Shown here: one piece after another, positions 25,664 to 37,766 of the stretch
Layout: each line of letters opens with the position of its first letter
Position numbering within the stretch: the first letter of the stretch is position 1
Source: Neckera pumila
Taxonomy: Eukaryota > Streptophyta > Bryopsida > Hypnales > Neckeraceae
Direction: 5' to 3'
DNA length: 64,000 nucleotides
Assembly: GCA_963969595.1 (NCBI GenBank)
Contig: OZ018414.1
Span: forward strand, 11,781,660 to 11,845,659
The notes under the pieces: generated by a model
Database searches by the model: none
Told to the model about the DNA's origin: nothing
The model's input: only the letters and a program-made list of their open reading frames with translations
Translations under genes and position numbers: made by a program

Positions 25664-26779
25664 TACATAGTACTTGAAAATAACTAGCCTCTATTAAAAT
25701 TTAATTAGACATCCTCTTGTCATTTAATTTTAAATAGAAATAGCATCTACTAATATAATTAGGAACCTTGTGGGATTCAAACACAGGAAGTCAAATTACA
25801 GTTTCATGTTCTTGTAAACATACTCTAACCTAATATTTGATATTTAACTAATTATGGACAAATTTATAGTCTAAAATTAATAATGCATCCATCGGCTATT
25901 GACGAAAATCTGAAAGTTGAAGTCTAAATGTAGAATCTTGAATTATAAAATGGATCAAAATCATCACTTGGGATCAAAAAATAATAAAATAATAAAATTG
26001 ACCAATGTTATTGCCAACTGATTTATTTTCAAATAAAAAACATGCCCATCATTTTATAAAAAAAACCCCATAAATAGTTAAACATGAGTTTAACAAAGTG
26101 ATCAACCTCAAGAAAATTAGAGCAGTTTATTAAGTAGGCCATCTAGAATTCCAAAAGAAAATTAATAATAATAAAAAATTAATATAAACTAAACCAGTTA
26201 CTTGTTTAGGAAATACGGTAGAAGTTACTAGCTACTAGTCTATTTAAGGTGCTATTAATATATTGTAACTTCATATAAAGTGCAAAGAACCATGATGGAT
26301 TTTTGTTTTTGGAAGCATAATTATCCAACTTTTGGATCTTGCATAAGACTTGTGTGAAGTTGTGAATAGAAAAAATTCAATAACTAACTATATGAATTGT
26401 AAGATAGTAGCATTAAATGTCAATATTTGATTGATTTGGTTGTTGTGAGTTGTTGGTGGCAAGCAAAATTGAACTCTCCAACGGCAAGTACATTTGTCCT
26501 AAAATTATAGTAGACAAGCCTATTGCCACCCTTATTTGCAATCTGAATATATTTTGGGTCAACTCCATGAAGAACACATATTTTTCCAAATGTTTACGCT
26601 TGTTTTACAAATCAAATCCAAGTGGATTTAATTTTTTGATTAAAATTTGTAATTTATGTAAATTTTTGAAGTGGTCTGCCTTGAAATTATAAAACCGCCC
26701 CTAGAATGGAGTCATAAACAACCTATAACCGCCTTTCCATATATCTAATGGCACTTATTGATTATAGCCTATACCTCTC
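25664..26779. other. Intergenic AT-rich DNA
   Basis: I see no gene, terminal repeat or convincing tandem array in this stretch. Open frames here have AT-driven composition and no family resemblance. Confidence 0.4.
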
Positions 26780-27005
26780 TATTTTTGAATGTGAACCATG
26801 AGTCCATTACACTTATTGGACTCCATTTATTAGCAAAAGAAAAACAAATGAAGTAATAGGCTATGTTCACTTTAGTCAAATTTAGCTTTTTTAAAAGAGA
26901 CATTGTAGGCCATCAAAGCAATATTAAAAAGCTTCCTATTGTGAACTCTTATAGGGACTATTCTTGTCCTTTTGGATTACATATGGCTCTCTAAAATTCC
27001 TAATA
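26780..27005 (-). repeat. Inverted fragment of the R block
   Basis: Read on the minus strand, it matches the R block around 43279-43470: ggacaagaat, ttcacaataggaagct, ctacaatgtctctttt and gcctatt.cttcatttg occur in the same order. It is interrupted on its right by TTAA element copy F. Confidence 0.55.
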
Positions 27006-27085
27006 GGGTTCCAATAGCAATATATAACATTATATATGAACCACAAGCCCAATCTTCATACAAGAGAACAATTTTATTAGCATTA

Positions 27086-28004
27086 TTAATCCCTAAAGGA
27101 CCAAGTACCATTTTTTGGCAACATAGCATTTTTGGTCATCCATTTTTGAATGAAAAATTTCATTTTTTTTCTTTAAAATTTTCACATAACATGTGGCTGA
27201 GAAGTAGCTTTAAGACGCAACAATTTTCATTTTTGACTATATAGTTTAAAAATTATTTTAAGATATGTAGTTTCTTTTGGAGTTTGAGCAGTTTGAGTAG
27301 CTAAAAAATCACTTTTTTAAGATTTAAAAAAACAAACTTTAAAAAAAAAATTGTATATACGTAGAAAGCTTTGAATCATTCTATTTTGATTGATGAGATG
27401 AAAGTTATGAGAAGCTTTTGTTTGCAAGGAATTATAAAATTTCTACTTTATAACAAACTTTGAAGTCCTTTACTTAACTCAATTTTAAATGTTTTGGGGA
27501 AAAAATAAAATGATAGAATGTAGTTGTTCATTACAACCAATTAGAACTATTAGATTGGCATTTTTCAATTCCATTATAACTAAAGTCTTAACAATTTAGT
27601 ATTTTAAATCATTCTCTATTTGTTTCTAGTTAATTATTTTTTCAAGCACGAATATGAAATTTTTTTGTTGGAATCTTCTCATTTTATTTCCAACATATTT
27701 CTTCAATATATTATGGAGAGTTGCAAATCGTAGGATCTACACATTTCTAGGTAGATAGTTAGAAAGATGAAATCTAACCATTTGGAAAGAGTTGAAAATG
27801 CTTCTATGTGAAATCCAAGCATTATGATCTTGCAATTGGTAAGATTTCTTATTGTGAAGTTTTAAGAAGGTGTATTCTAACAAATTAACCAAAGAATCCT
27901 ATGGTTGGATTTGTTCAAAAATAAATGTAGATGAAGATTTTAGCACTGCTTTAGAGACTAGTATTTTGAAGAAGTTTTGGGCATTTCAACATAATAGGGG
28001 TTAA
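27086..28004 (+). mobile_element. TTAA-bounded element, copy F
   Basis: It begins TTAATCCCTAAAGGACC and ends ATAATAGGGGTTAA. It matches the reverse complement of copies D and H. Its right TTAA (28001-28004) is also the left TTAA of copy G. Confidence 0.6.
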
Positions 28005-28868
28005 ATCCTAAAGTCCCAAAATTCCTTAGGAGACATTTGGGATTTTTGGTATGACTTGTGCGGCCTCAATTTTTGACATGACTTTTCAAAAAGAAATTGG
28101 AAGATAGAGAAACTTATACATTAACCATGCATATTGGAATATAGGTTTTATTTCAATTTGTGCCCAAAAACAAAAGTTATGCCATCCTAAACTTCAAAAG
28201 CAAAGGCGTAAACAAAAATAAAATAAAAAATTGACATCAAAATTTTAAAAATTGATTTTTTGTAGATTGATTTTTTGTCTATAGGGTAAAATTTGATCCA
28301 TGCTATTGAAATTGGTGCTGTGAAAGTTATGGAGCTTTTTGTTTGGAGGGTATCGTTGCACCTTCTTGAAAAGATAACATGTAGATTTTTTTTCAAACTC
28401 AATTTTCAAAACTTTCACTAAAATACCCCAAAAGGTTGAGTTTGCTTGCTAGAACAATCTCACCATTGGAATTAGTGTATTTCAAATTCATCTTAGAGCT
28501 CTTAGCAATTTAGATTTTGAATCACTCTATCTTGTAACTACTTCTACTTCAACAATCTTAACTCAATTTTATAATAATTTTTTTTTAAAGCTACATCTTA
28601 AATGCAAAAATCTTAAGTTAAGAAGATTCAAAAGTCTTATAATCTAGTCACGCAAGGTGTAAGAAAGTCACTTTTCTTCACTATTCATGCAAATATCGTA
28701 AATCTACATGGACAAAGTTTTCTAAACTTTTGTTCACACATTTTTGTACCAATCTAGATCCTATGGATAAATATGCAGAAAAATAAGTGATTTTAATAAA
28801 AAAATTTGCTCTGGCAGTTTTGAACGGTTATTGATGAAAAAAAAAGGCCCCAGGACCTTACGAGTTAA
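28001..28868 (+). mobile_element. TTAA-bounded element, copy G
   Basis: It begins TTAAATCCTAAAGTCCC and ends GGACCTTACGAGTTAA. It has the core ctagaacaatctcaccattg near 28450. It directly abuts SD block 1, as copy I abuts SD block 2, so the element was probably already in place when the block was duplicated. Confidence 0.6.
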
Positions 28869-29604
28869 GGTTACACAACTTCAAACTGGAAACCATAATT
28901 CTTATGCACAGCTCATCATCGTCATCAAACTGCAAACAGTCCCGGATGCAGAATGGGTAACATTCGTAACTCTAGGACTACGCTCGAACTACAGAAGCAA
29001 AAACTTCGTAAGTAATGCTCAACTGCAAGGATTCAGGGAGAAAAGCCAAACACAATCATACAACAGAGTCGATGCATAAACCCAAAAACGCCAGTGGAAA
29101 TTCCATTCGACCTTTTATTTTCGCGTGGTGAAGTCACCTAGCTTGAAACAAACAGTTCACGAAGTCTGTTCCATCCAGGAATTACTGAGTTTACATACTG
29201 CACAAGAGTATAAGAAGCATACTCGAATGCAACACGCAATGCAAATGATATGTTGATCTTTCCATAGCATGCTGGCCAGGGCATCGGCCAGAGTCGCGAC
29301 GTACTGCAGGCTCAGAATCAGTCACTTCTTGGCCACTCCTCACTCTTCCAGAGATTTGGCAAATGTTCCGATCGTCTCCGGTTGCTCCTCGCCGGCACCC
29401 GACGGCAGTGTGTTCAAACTCCTCAGCACAAGCTCTTCTTCAAATTAATGTGAGACACCGAGGCTACGTTTCCATATGCAGCTCGACTGCTATCAATCCA
29501 TGCCAACAGGCAGACTGATACCAGTGCAACCCCTCAGTCCCCGATCACGTATCACATCGATATCAGCCTAGGAGTCTTGCAAAACATGGAAACTTATCCA
29601 TATT

Positions 29605-30033
29605 TCATACAAAGTGTTCATACAAAGTTTCGTCGTCGATGCAGCATGATTCTTCAGTTATTGAGCGAAGTTTGAAACTGCCGCTGCACATCTTTATGAC
29701 GATAGATTTATCAGAAGTAGTGTTGATGTGTAAGCAACTAAGATCAGCATATTCTATACCTTGTAGCACTTCATCTGCAGAAGTTATTACTTCGAAATGG
29801 ACGTTAACATTTTGTGAAAGCGATTTACAAAACTCCCTCATCGGTTCAGGTAATTTTTCATTCATATCCCCTTTCGAACCAGAACCGACTTGAAATAGTG
29901 CTCCTGCTGGCTTACAAAGAGACGCCTCTATGCTGTGCTCTTGAAATAATGGAATCACACAAAGCAACCAATTCATCACAATTTTGGCAAGGCAACATTG
30001 TTTTAAAATTTCACTATCAACTAAAATCTCCAA
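29605..30033 (-). pseudogene. Possible exon or relic, 142-codon open frame
   Basis: I do not recognise it. The second half (…FEVITSADEVLQGIEYADLS… to …DDETLYEHFV stop) has protein-like composition. The corresponding place in SD block 2 (about 38430-38900) is alignable but carries stops and frame changes, so this is either a gene fragment surviving only here or a non-coding frame open by chance. Upstream codons look poor. It lies about 1.2 kb downstream of the AP2-like gene. Confidence 0.25.
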
Positions 30034-30241
30034 ATAAAATTTTCATTGTTTCAAATTTGGCTCAATGATTTACAAAACTGACCCCAAGACGTAGGGTACT
30101 TGGACCTGCTTTGATGGTTTACTTGGCTTGTTTCCCGTCAATTTGAAAGATCAGTGACCGCTGACCATGTAAAAAGTTCCTTCGTTTCTCATCAGCATTG
30201 AATAGCAAAATGCATATCGCACACCCCGTTCTCTCACCAAA

Positions 30242-30395
30242 ACCGGGGTCCTTCTACAGTATCAACATCACATAAATATAATTGTGTTACAGTGGCCCAC
30301 AATACATGGCACCCTTGCATTCAAGAAATTCCAGTGACAGGATTCTTGATTCATGGAAAGCAAAGGGTCCCCTGCCTTGAAGTTTCAGAATGTCA
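30242..30395. repeat. Dispersed repeat shared with 10485-10650
   Basis: The words ggggtccttctacagta, cccacaatacat and catggaaagcaaaggg occur in the same order as near the unknown gene. The stretch is missing at the corresponding place in SD blocks 2 and 3, so it is probably an insertion into block 1. Confidence 0.5.
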
Positions 30396-31243
30396 TGCAT
30401 GTATCCCCACCACGCTGGACTACTTACTACATATTAACCCAAAAGCGAGATTGTAATCAGTGTAACCTCTCAGTCCCCACTCACCCCTGATATAATGAAA
30501 TCACACAAAGAAACCATTTCATCACAATTTTGGCAAGACATTATTGTTTTCAAATTTCACAACCAACTAAAGACCTTTAAACAAAAGTTTCTTTGGTTCA
30601 AATTTGGCGTAATTATTTACCATACTGACCCAAGACGAAGGGCACTTTGACCTGCTTCACTGGTTCACTTGGCTATTTACTGTCAATCTGAAAGATCTGT
30701 GACCACTGACCGAGTAAAACGTTCCTCCATTTCTAATTAGCATTGAAAAGCAAAATGCATATCGACACAAAATGGTTACAGCAAGGGGTTGTCAAATAAC
30801 AGTGTATGCCATCAAATTACACAAATGCAGCCCATAACATCTCAATATAGATAGACCTCGTACATGTCGCATTTGCAAGATCACATACTCTGTTCCCTCA
30901 CCAAACCTTAGGCAATGGACGTACATTCCACCGATCTCCAATTGCACTGCCTCAGGAAACTAATGGACCTCTAAATGCACGGTGACATGTGGTTCACAAC
31001 TTGATATGTTAAATTGTCCAATCAGATTTGTACAGAGCATGAGAAATTCTCAGGATAGACAACAAACGTGCACTCGAAAGGAATGTGTCATTGCACTATG
31101 TTGATTGTATCCAAAGTAACACTCACTCTATGTTCTCAAGATGACACTCATAAGTTCAACAACTGTGACATGTAACTCTAAAGCAACACGTAGAAAAGAC
31201 TACCAACTGTTTTAAAAACCATGTACGAAACTACCACACGTTG

Positions 31244-32188
31244 TCACCTCGCCAACGACTCTTCATGCCCCATGCTGAGGAAACTAGCAGGATCAAATTC
31301 CTGCTCCATATGCTGGGTTTGTAGTTGTGATTCCATAATCTGATGGTTCAATAGCCCATTCTCACGTTCCAGTTCTGAATATTTAATCTCCCACCCCATG
31401 TTCTCGACTTCCATTCGGGATACTTGGGCCTTCAAACATTCAATCTGCTTGTGAGCATCAAGCAACTCGTGTTGAGTCTTCGCGAGCACCGGAAGGAAGC
31501 AACTTGGGTCATTGAAATCGATTCCATTGTGTATATTGGGGTCAAACTGTGAGCCCTGACCTTGCATGGCCGAATCCATTCCTGAGTTGAAAGGTTGTCG
31601 AAGCTGTTGAATCGGTAAAGTCGGTAAGAACTGGCCCTCTCTAGTCGGCATCTCTAAGGCTAGTCCAAGGACGCTCGGCACAAGGTTCCTTGAAGCCTTC
31701 CGCTCTTCAAACTCTGCATAAACCTTCAAAACTTCATCCGCGACTTGTTTCACCTTCTCCTCATAAGGCAAGTTGGGGTCCATGCTCAGGGCTGGAATGA
31801 AGTAGGCACCTCCTCCAAGATCCAATCGACCCGTGTGCTTCCGCTTCTTGCAATAAAAAGCAGCAATTTGATATGCAACTAACCCCTCAATAACAGTATC
31901 GTATAAACCAAGAGGGATCCTCTTAGACTTTCCACCCACACCTCTCGTCACAGGAAATTTAATTCGAGGTTCAAACTTGTTGGAATCACGTCTATGATAC
32001 ACTGCTCCTCTGGGAATGACGTCTCGAAATTTAATCCAAATGTACGCAGCTTGGAACAGAACTATGGAGATGTAGACATCTCTAAATTCTAAAGAACCGG
32101 ACGAGCCTGCTTCAGAGCCGTCCCCATCACGGTGATGACCTAGGGCAGAAAGTCTTACTCGAGTCCAAGACATGCCCGGGTCTGGCAT
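31244..32188 (-). CDS. AP2/ERF-like domain protein, copy 1 (314 aa)
   Basis: Likely a DNA-binding regulator. After a poorly conserved N-terminus (about 35 residues) comes a hydrophobic stretch, FRDVYISIVLFQAAYIWIKF, then an AP2/ERF-like block: RGAVYHRR, KFEPRIKFP, KRIPLGLYDT and AYQIAAFYC, matching the order YRGVR, KWEAEIR, LGTFDT and AYDRAA of AP2 domains, with an insertion before RIPLG. A family-specific segment follows (LDLGGGAYF, LPYEEKVKQV, VYAEFEERKASRNL), then a Gln-rich linker and a C-terminal coiled coil (from about residue 235) ending FLSMGHEESLAR. The start is uncertain: the hydrophobic region is pyrimidine-rich and ends in AG-type acceptors, so it may be partly intronic. Remnants of a second AP2-like copy lie upstream at 32215-32400. 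Confidence 0.55.
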   Translation of the reverse strand: MPDPGMSWTRVRLSALGHHRDGDGSEAGSSGSLEFRDVYISIVLFQAAYIWIKFRDVIPRGAVYHRRDSNKFEPRIKFPVTRGVGGKSKRIPLGLYDTVIEGLVAYQIAAFYCKKRKHTGRLDLGGGAYFIPALSMDPNLPYEEKVKQVADEVLKVYAEFEERKASRNLVPSVLGLALEMPTREGQFLPTLPIQQLRQPFNSGMDSAMQGQGSQFDPNIHNGIDFNDPSCFLPVLAKTQHELLDAHKQIECLKAQVSRMEVENMGWEIKYSELERENGLLNHQIMESQLQTQHMEQEFDPASFLSMGHEESLAR

Positions 32189-32199
32189 GGTGAAATCGT

Positions 32200-32400
32200 C
32201 AAGTTCCTTAGAGCCTTTAGCTCTTCAACCTCTGTATACACCTTCAGTTGATCACCGATTTCTGTCACCACCTCAACGGAGTTGTGAAGAATCACCCTCC
32301 TCCAAGAACTCAGCCTTTATGCAATAAAAGGCAGCAATTCAACGTAGGATTTCTGCATTAGCAGAGATATCCAATAAGCGCAGACTACTTTTCTTTGAAA
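32200..32400 (-). pseudogene. Degenerate AP2-like domain fragment
   Basis: Read on the minus strand, it gives pieces resembling LDISANAE, RIAAFYCIKA and VYTEVEELKAS, interrupted by stops. These parallel the AP2-like gene just downstream and the relic at 40811-41160. It suggests an ancestral two-gene unit whose upstream member decayed. Confidence 0.45.
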
Positions 32401-32974
32401 CAATTTTGTTAATTCTTGCCGTTAACACACAAATTGGAGGTCTACAGCAAGCTGGCAATGGAAGTTCACGTTGTTGACCAGATCAGATACCTCGTGGTCT
32501 TTTTAGCGTCAACAAACAAGCACGAGAATAGGATTTACAATTCCTACTCCATTTTTCAAATAACAACAGAGGCTAGAAATCACACTGTCAGGGGTCTTGA
32601 CTTACACAACTTCTAGAGATTCAGTCAGAAAGAGCACCTCCCCCACTTCCGAGTCTCAAATGTCCACCAAGACTCCTTAGACAGGAGATCCCATCGCCAA
32701 ACCCAGAACACTCAAGCCAACAGCAAGCGCAGGGTGTCACTTCGTCCCGAGTCAAGAATTAAGCTGTGCAAGAAGAACAGCATCCAGCTGCCCGAAATGA
32801 ACCTCTAGATCGGCGATCGCTACAGCTGATCGAAATTACTACTGCTATGATAGACTGGTGGCAAACAAGCCAGAGATTCGAAAACTGAAACTCTTTCCAA
32901 GCTCTGCAAGCAAAATGGCTTCATAGACAACAGTCTAAGCTTAAGCTCTCACTTAAGAAGCTTAACTCATAGAG

Positions 32975-33070
32975 AAGGAGCTGGAGGGAAGGAGGATTGA
33001 GGCAGGCACAAGAGGAGGAAAGAGGAGGAAAGAGGAGGAAAGAGGAGGAAGGAGGAGGGAAGGAGGAAGT
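32975..33070. repeat. Purine tract (GGAGGAA)n upstream of AP2-like copy 1
   Basis: An almost pure A/G run on the plus strand (agaggaggaa repeated), about 800 bp upstream of the gene start. Equivalent tracts lie 1.35-1.65 kb upstream of copies 2 and 3. Confidence 0.75.
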
Positions 33071-33230
33071 CTGACGCAAGGGAGCCAGGACTGTGCCCCA
33101 GCAGCAGTGATCCCAAAACTGCTTTATGTAATTTAGTGCAACGTGCTACCTAACTTCTTAGGATTTAGTGCAATATGCTACCTCCAAGACAAACGGGCAT
33201 CAATTTTGGCTACCTTGAGAGTGAGTAGTA

Positions 33231-33942
33231 TTAAAAAAATAGAAAAGATAGGATTTTGCAAGTTTTAAAGGATTATTGGGAGTACTATAGCACAAAACTA
33301 ACGAAATAGATGCTAATTCCAGTGTAGAGGAAGTTGCAAATTGGCTACCGAATTCTATTGTTTATTGCAATCTTGACTAAAATCTAATTTTTTCAAGGAT
33401 TTTTTCCAATATACTTTTAGCTCCTGAAAATTTTAAATAGCAATGAAGCAAAATTTAGCCACTTCTGTGAACGCTACCTAGCAGTTTACCCTGGAGAAAC
33501 ACTTATTTGCCATCCATGAAAAAAATTTGAAAATTTGGAATTTATATCTGGAATCCATATTTGGAATCAAATGTCCCAAAATTTCGATATGAGCAGCAAA
33601 AATAAATTGAGCACAAAATAGGGGGCAATTTTTTTCATTTATCTATCTTTGGCTGGAGCATTGAGGGGATCAATCTCCCTAGCTGGAAGTGTGATCTCAA
33701 GTAGGGCCAACTTTAGCAGGCCTTTTGTCAAATTATTTACTGAAACTCTAGGATTTCCAGCAACAAATATTTTTATTCAATTTGATCTTATGTCACATTT
33801 AGCAATGTTTTTTAAACTACTTGAGCTACAAGGTACAAATAACTCTCAAAATGTGTTACCTTGGTAAGCATCAAAACCTCATATATGTTACTACATACAA
33901 AATTTCACCACCTTCTAGATCTTCAAAGAGAAATGTTAGATG
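33231..33942. other. Intergenic AT-rich DNA
   Basis: No gene or clear element ends are seen between SD block 1 and TTAA element copy H. Confidence 0.4.
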
Positions 33943-34876
33943 TTAACCCCTAAAGATCGGAGACTATGTTTTCACCAAAAGCACTCCAAAACTGCCATTT
34001 CTAGTACAAGTATCAAATTTCAGAAAAAAAAACATTTTTGGACACATGTAACCGTAGGATCTTGTAGTAAACTGGTTTGAAAATATGTAGAAAAAATTTC
34101 AGAATTTTCCACCTTGTAGATTTCCAGATATTAGCATTTGAACTGACAAAACCCCTTTTTTTGGCCCTGTGGAAACCCGGGCAGCTGCACTTCACAAGGT
34201 CACATTTAAATGAAAAAAATGTCCAAAATGGTGGTTACTCCTTGGATTCACTCTTCAAAGCAAGTTGGCTACATGCTTGAAAAGTTTCAGATCATTTGGA
34301 ATTGTACAACATACAGGAAAAAAATAGGTTGTAGAAAGAAGTAGAGAATGATTCAAAACACAAAATTGTTAAGAATTTAATTATGGAATAAAAAAATGTC
34401 AATCCCAACGGTTGTAACGTTGCAATAAACAATATACATCCTACGCTTTTATTTTTTTCAAAAAATATTAAAAATTGAATTACATAAAGGACTTCTAATT
34501 TTATTTTAGAGTAGGGAATCCATAATTGCCCGCAAACTAGAACACCTCATAATTTTTATCTCATAAATCAAAATGGAATAATTCAATGCTTTACGCGAAT
34601 ATATAAACCTAAAGAACCAATTTCAAATTTTTATGTTTTTAAAAAGTGATTTTTCAAAAAAAAATTTAGCTCCCCGCCGACTGTTGAAAATGACATATCA
34701 TCCAATAACTTTTTAACCATGTCGTTAAAAGTTTTGAAATTGTTGGGCCTTAAAGCTACTCCTTGGGCACACATTATGTGAAATTTTTAAAGAAAAAAAG
34801 TAAAATTCTCATTCGTAATGAGCTGCCCAAAATTGCTATGTTGTCAAAAAACGCCGTTTGGTCCTTTAGGGGTTAA
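33943..34876 (-). mobile_element. TTAA-bounded element, copy H
   Basis: It begins TTAACCCCTAAAGATCGG and ends GGTCCTTTAGGGGTTAA. It is close to copy D in the same orientation (cgggcagctgcacttcaca, atcatttggaattgtacaac). 934 bp with no coding capacity. Confidence 0.65.
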
Positions 34877-34965
34877 ACATCACTTATCCCTTTTTTTTGT
34901 CTATTCTAACTCGCAAAGAGGTTCATTCCACAAAAGATGTAAATATATACTATCTCCGTCTTTGC

Positions 34966-35592
34966 TACTCTCTCTGTCCCAAAATGATTTTCCATCTTTC
35001 CAAAAATAGATGTCCAGAAATGATTGTCCACTATTTCAAATTTAGTTATATAAAGATGCAATTCATGAAATAGTCAGTACGTCACAATAAGAGTTTTTGT
35101 TTGACAAAGATGCACTTCATGAAATAGTTAATACGTCACAATAAGAATTTCTATTCGACAAAGATATAATTCATGAAATAGTCAATGTCAATTCCACGAT
35201 GACAGAATTTATGAAATAGTCAATTTTAGTTACACAAGCAGCTCATATCAAGCTACTCACAAGTTGCTCAAGAAAAATCTAATTCTAAACTATTTTCACA
35301 AAATCTTTACGTGGTACAAAGACAAGTTGGAAAATAATGTATTTCTATGCTCAGTACTCATTTTCGGTGGAAATTGCATGCTAGCAGGTGATTTATCATG
35401 TGAACTTGCAACCTCAATTTTCCCGCTTTAAGTAGTTTATGCTTTATATTTGATCTTGCCAATTTTGCAAACTGTTGAGCAAATCTAGAATTAATCTACA
35501 TGTCTACGTTTATTACTTTATCAAATTCTCAAATTTACCTTAATCTTGAGAAAAATTTGTCATGGGACAATCATTTCAGAATGGAGGGAGTA
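34966..35592. mobile_element. Stowaway-like MITE, 627 bp
   Basis: The ends are TACTCTCTCTGTCCCAAAAT and caatcatttcagaatggagg followed by gagta, a Stowaway-type inverted pair. It contains a 54-bp tandem repeat (35054-35215) with the words ttcatgaaatagt and acgtcacaataag. It is longer than a typical Stowaway, partly because of that array. Confidence 0.6.
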
Positions 35593-35946
35593 CATGTTAT
35601 AATGTTGTATATAATAGAAATTTTCTACAACCTACTTGAAGCATGTATAGAGGGTCATCTGTAACTCCACTAAATTGTAATAAGTTTGGAAAACAATCCC
35701 ATCTCGATTCTTACCTAATATTTGTGAACTACACTAATTGTCCTAATAGTGCATCTCGCAAAATGAACTTATCTATGATTGGAAATTTTGATGAGGGAAG
35801 AATTTATTTTAATAATATTAAGGATGATTCTTCAATATGAATAGAATTAATACACATGTAATGACTTGATATATGGACCAAATTCTCAAAATCAATGTAT
35901 TGGTTGTATAAGATTTTGGAGTGTCATACTTTATCTAGTGTGGTAA

Positions 35947-36450
35947 GAGCATGTCCACTTCTACTCCAAATACAAGACTGGGACACAATTGGCAGGGTCC
36001 GGGAGCCAAAGCACCCGCCACCGTGACATTGGCAGCAAAAATTTGACCATTGGGCGCGTCCAATTTTCCAATGAATATTCCAGCTTGGCAAGGGTGGAGG
36101 AGTTTTGAGCGAGCCCTATGTTGACCAATTTTGAGAGAGTTTTGATTGTTTTTTTAAGAGCTAATCATCTTCATAATGGCTGGACACGGTTTCCAAAACA
36201 CGCCACAACCAAAAATGGATTTGCCTCTCAGTTGTAGCTCGTCAATAGCTTCTAATTTAATCCCAAATGAATGCTCATTAATTACCAGATCAGGAACTTT
36301 GACCAGATTGGAAGGCTCTGACTGTTCTTTAACGGGTTTGAATTCCATCCAATGTTGTGGAGCGGCTTCTTTGCCGAGCACTATGCAACTGAAGAGCCTA
36401 CCAGACTGGCTTGCTCGTGGCCAATTGGTGGAGCCACAGTGGCCATGCTC
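35947..36450. mobile_element. PIF/Harbinger-like MITE, 504 bp
   Basis: It begins GAGCATGTCCACTTC and ends CCACAGTGGCCATGCTC, flanked by TAA on both sides (35944-35946 and 36451-36453). The interior is less AT-rich than the surroundings and holds open frames on both strands, but nothing recognisable as a protein. Confidence 0.6.
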
Positions 36451-36552
36451 TAATTAGTTGCTAACCATGAGAGGGTCAATATAACGTTATATTGGTAGCC
36501 CAATCATAACTCTTTGTAAGTTCTGACTGTGAACCATGAGCCTAATCTAGAT

Positions 36553-37766
36553 TCAACCCCTAAATGCCCAAGGCCATTTTTGAGCTTCTTGGGATTTGCT
36601 CTTAGTTAAACAAAAATTCAGCATTTTGATAAGTTTTGTCTTTTTAAGAAAAAATTGTAATTGTACAAATTCAAACTAGATATGTTAAAGATCACATGGG
36701 AAAAAAAACACACATTATCATTGATGGATTGAAAGATTATAATATTTGATCATGGGGTGCATGTTAAAACTTTGAAAGTGATTTGAAGTCTTTAAGTTCT
36801 CTTTTTACATGTCAAATCTGAGAAGTCGGTCACCAAAAAAATATGAGATGAAAGGATATAACATGCATAACTCTAATCAATTTATGACTTCTCAAAATCT
36901 ACTCCACAATTTTTTTAAATGAATTTTGAATGTTCTTTTTTCTCAAAAATCTAATATATTTGAGGCCTTCAACACCAAAAAATCAAGATTTGCAATGGAC
37001 ACCCTTGCACAAATTTTTGAATAGAAAAATCACAATTATTCATTTTCAAAATAGGATTTTTGATGCTAAAACTAGACTTCAAAAAACAAATTTCAAAAAT
37101 ATGAACTACTAAAAGAAATAACTTGGTTAGGTTTAATTTAATACTGTAGTATTGTCGACACCAGAATTTGGAGCTTTTTGTTTGGAGGGCAATCATTGTT
37201 CTTGTTGAAAAGAATACATGATTCATTTTTTTACTAAATTTTCAATATTTTCTATTCAACTATATTGAAAATTTCAAAAGGAGTTTACTTGCAAAAACAA
37301 TCTCATTGTTGGGATAAATATTTTTCATTTTAGAGTTGTCAACAATTTCAATTTTCATTTTATCTCGTAGATGTTTCTACTTAAACGATTTTCTTAAGAG
37401 TAAAAATCAAGTATTCTTTTCTTTATTTTTTCTCTAGATACTCAACTCAATTCTTCAACTTAAAACATTGTAAAGCCAAAACATTTATTGCAAAAACTTG
37501 GAGTTAAGAAGATTCAAAATCTAATAGTCTCTTCACACAAAAGGTGCAAAAAACCAAGTCCTCGTCACTTTAAATGCAAATATCTTGCATCTACATTTGT
37601 AAAGTTTTCTAAAATTTTGCCCACACTCTTATACCAATCTAGTGCAAGATCCTGTAGTTAAATATGCAAAAAAAACAATTTTTAAAGTTTTTTGCTCTTT
37701 GCATTAGCTATGGCAGTTTTGATTGATTTTTGATGAAAAAAATGGCCTTGGGACTTTACTGGTTGA
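36553..37766 (+). mobile_element. TTAA-type element, diverged copy I
   Basis: The ends are TCAACCCCTAAATGCCC and GGGACTTTACTGGTTGA, so both TTAA sites have changed to TCAA/TTGA. The central core is degraded (caatctcattgttgggat near 37300). The 1214-bp length suggests internal insertions. It abuts SD block 2 exactly as copy G abuts block 1. Confidence 0.5.

Larger units (their letters stand above)
28869..33230. repeat. SD block 1 (tandem segmental duplicate with an AP2-like gene)
   Basis: The block starts with ggttacac.acttcaaactgga and ends past the GGA-rich tract. It corresponds in order to 37767-42060 (block 2), 59620-63300 (block 3) and the fragment 45035-45800 (block 4). Conserved landmarks are ctccatccagg, aaacgccac, ctctgttctctcacc, the AP2-like gene, its 3' flank ccaactgttttaaa and the 5' stretch aggatttacaattcctactc. 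Confidence 0.75.

Noticed and set aside
36154..36381. 75-codon minus-strand frame inside the MITE at 35947-36450
   Set aside because: Composition is near protein-like, but it resembles nothing I know, has no splice or regulatory context, and lies wholly within a non-autonomous element.
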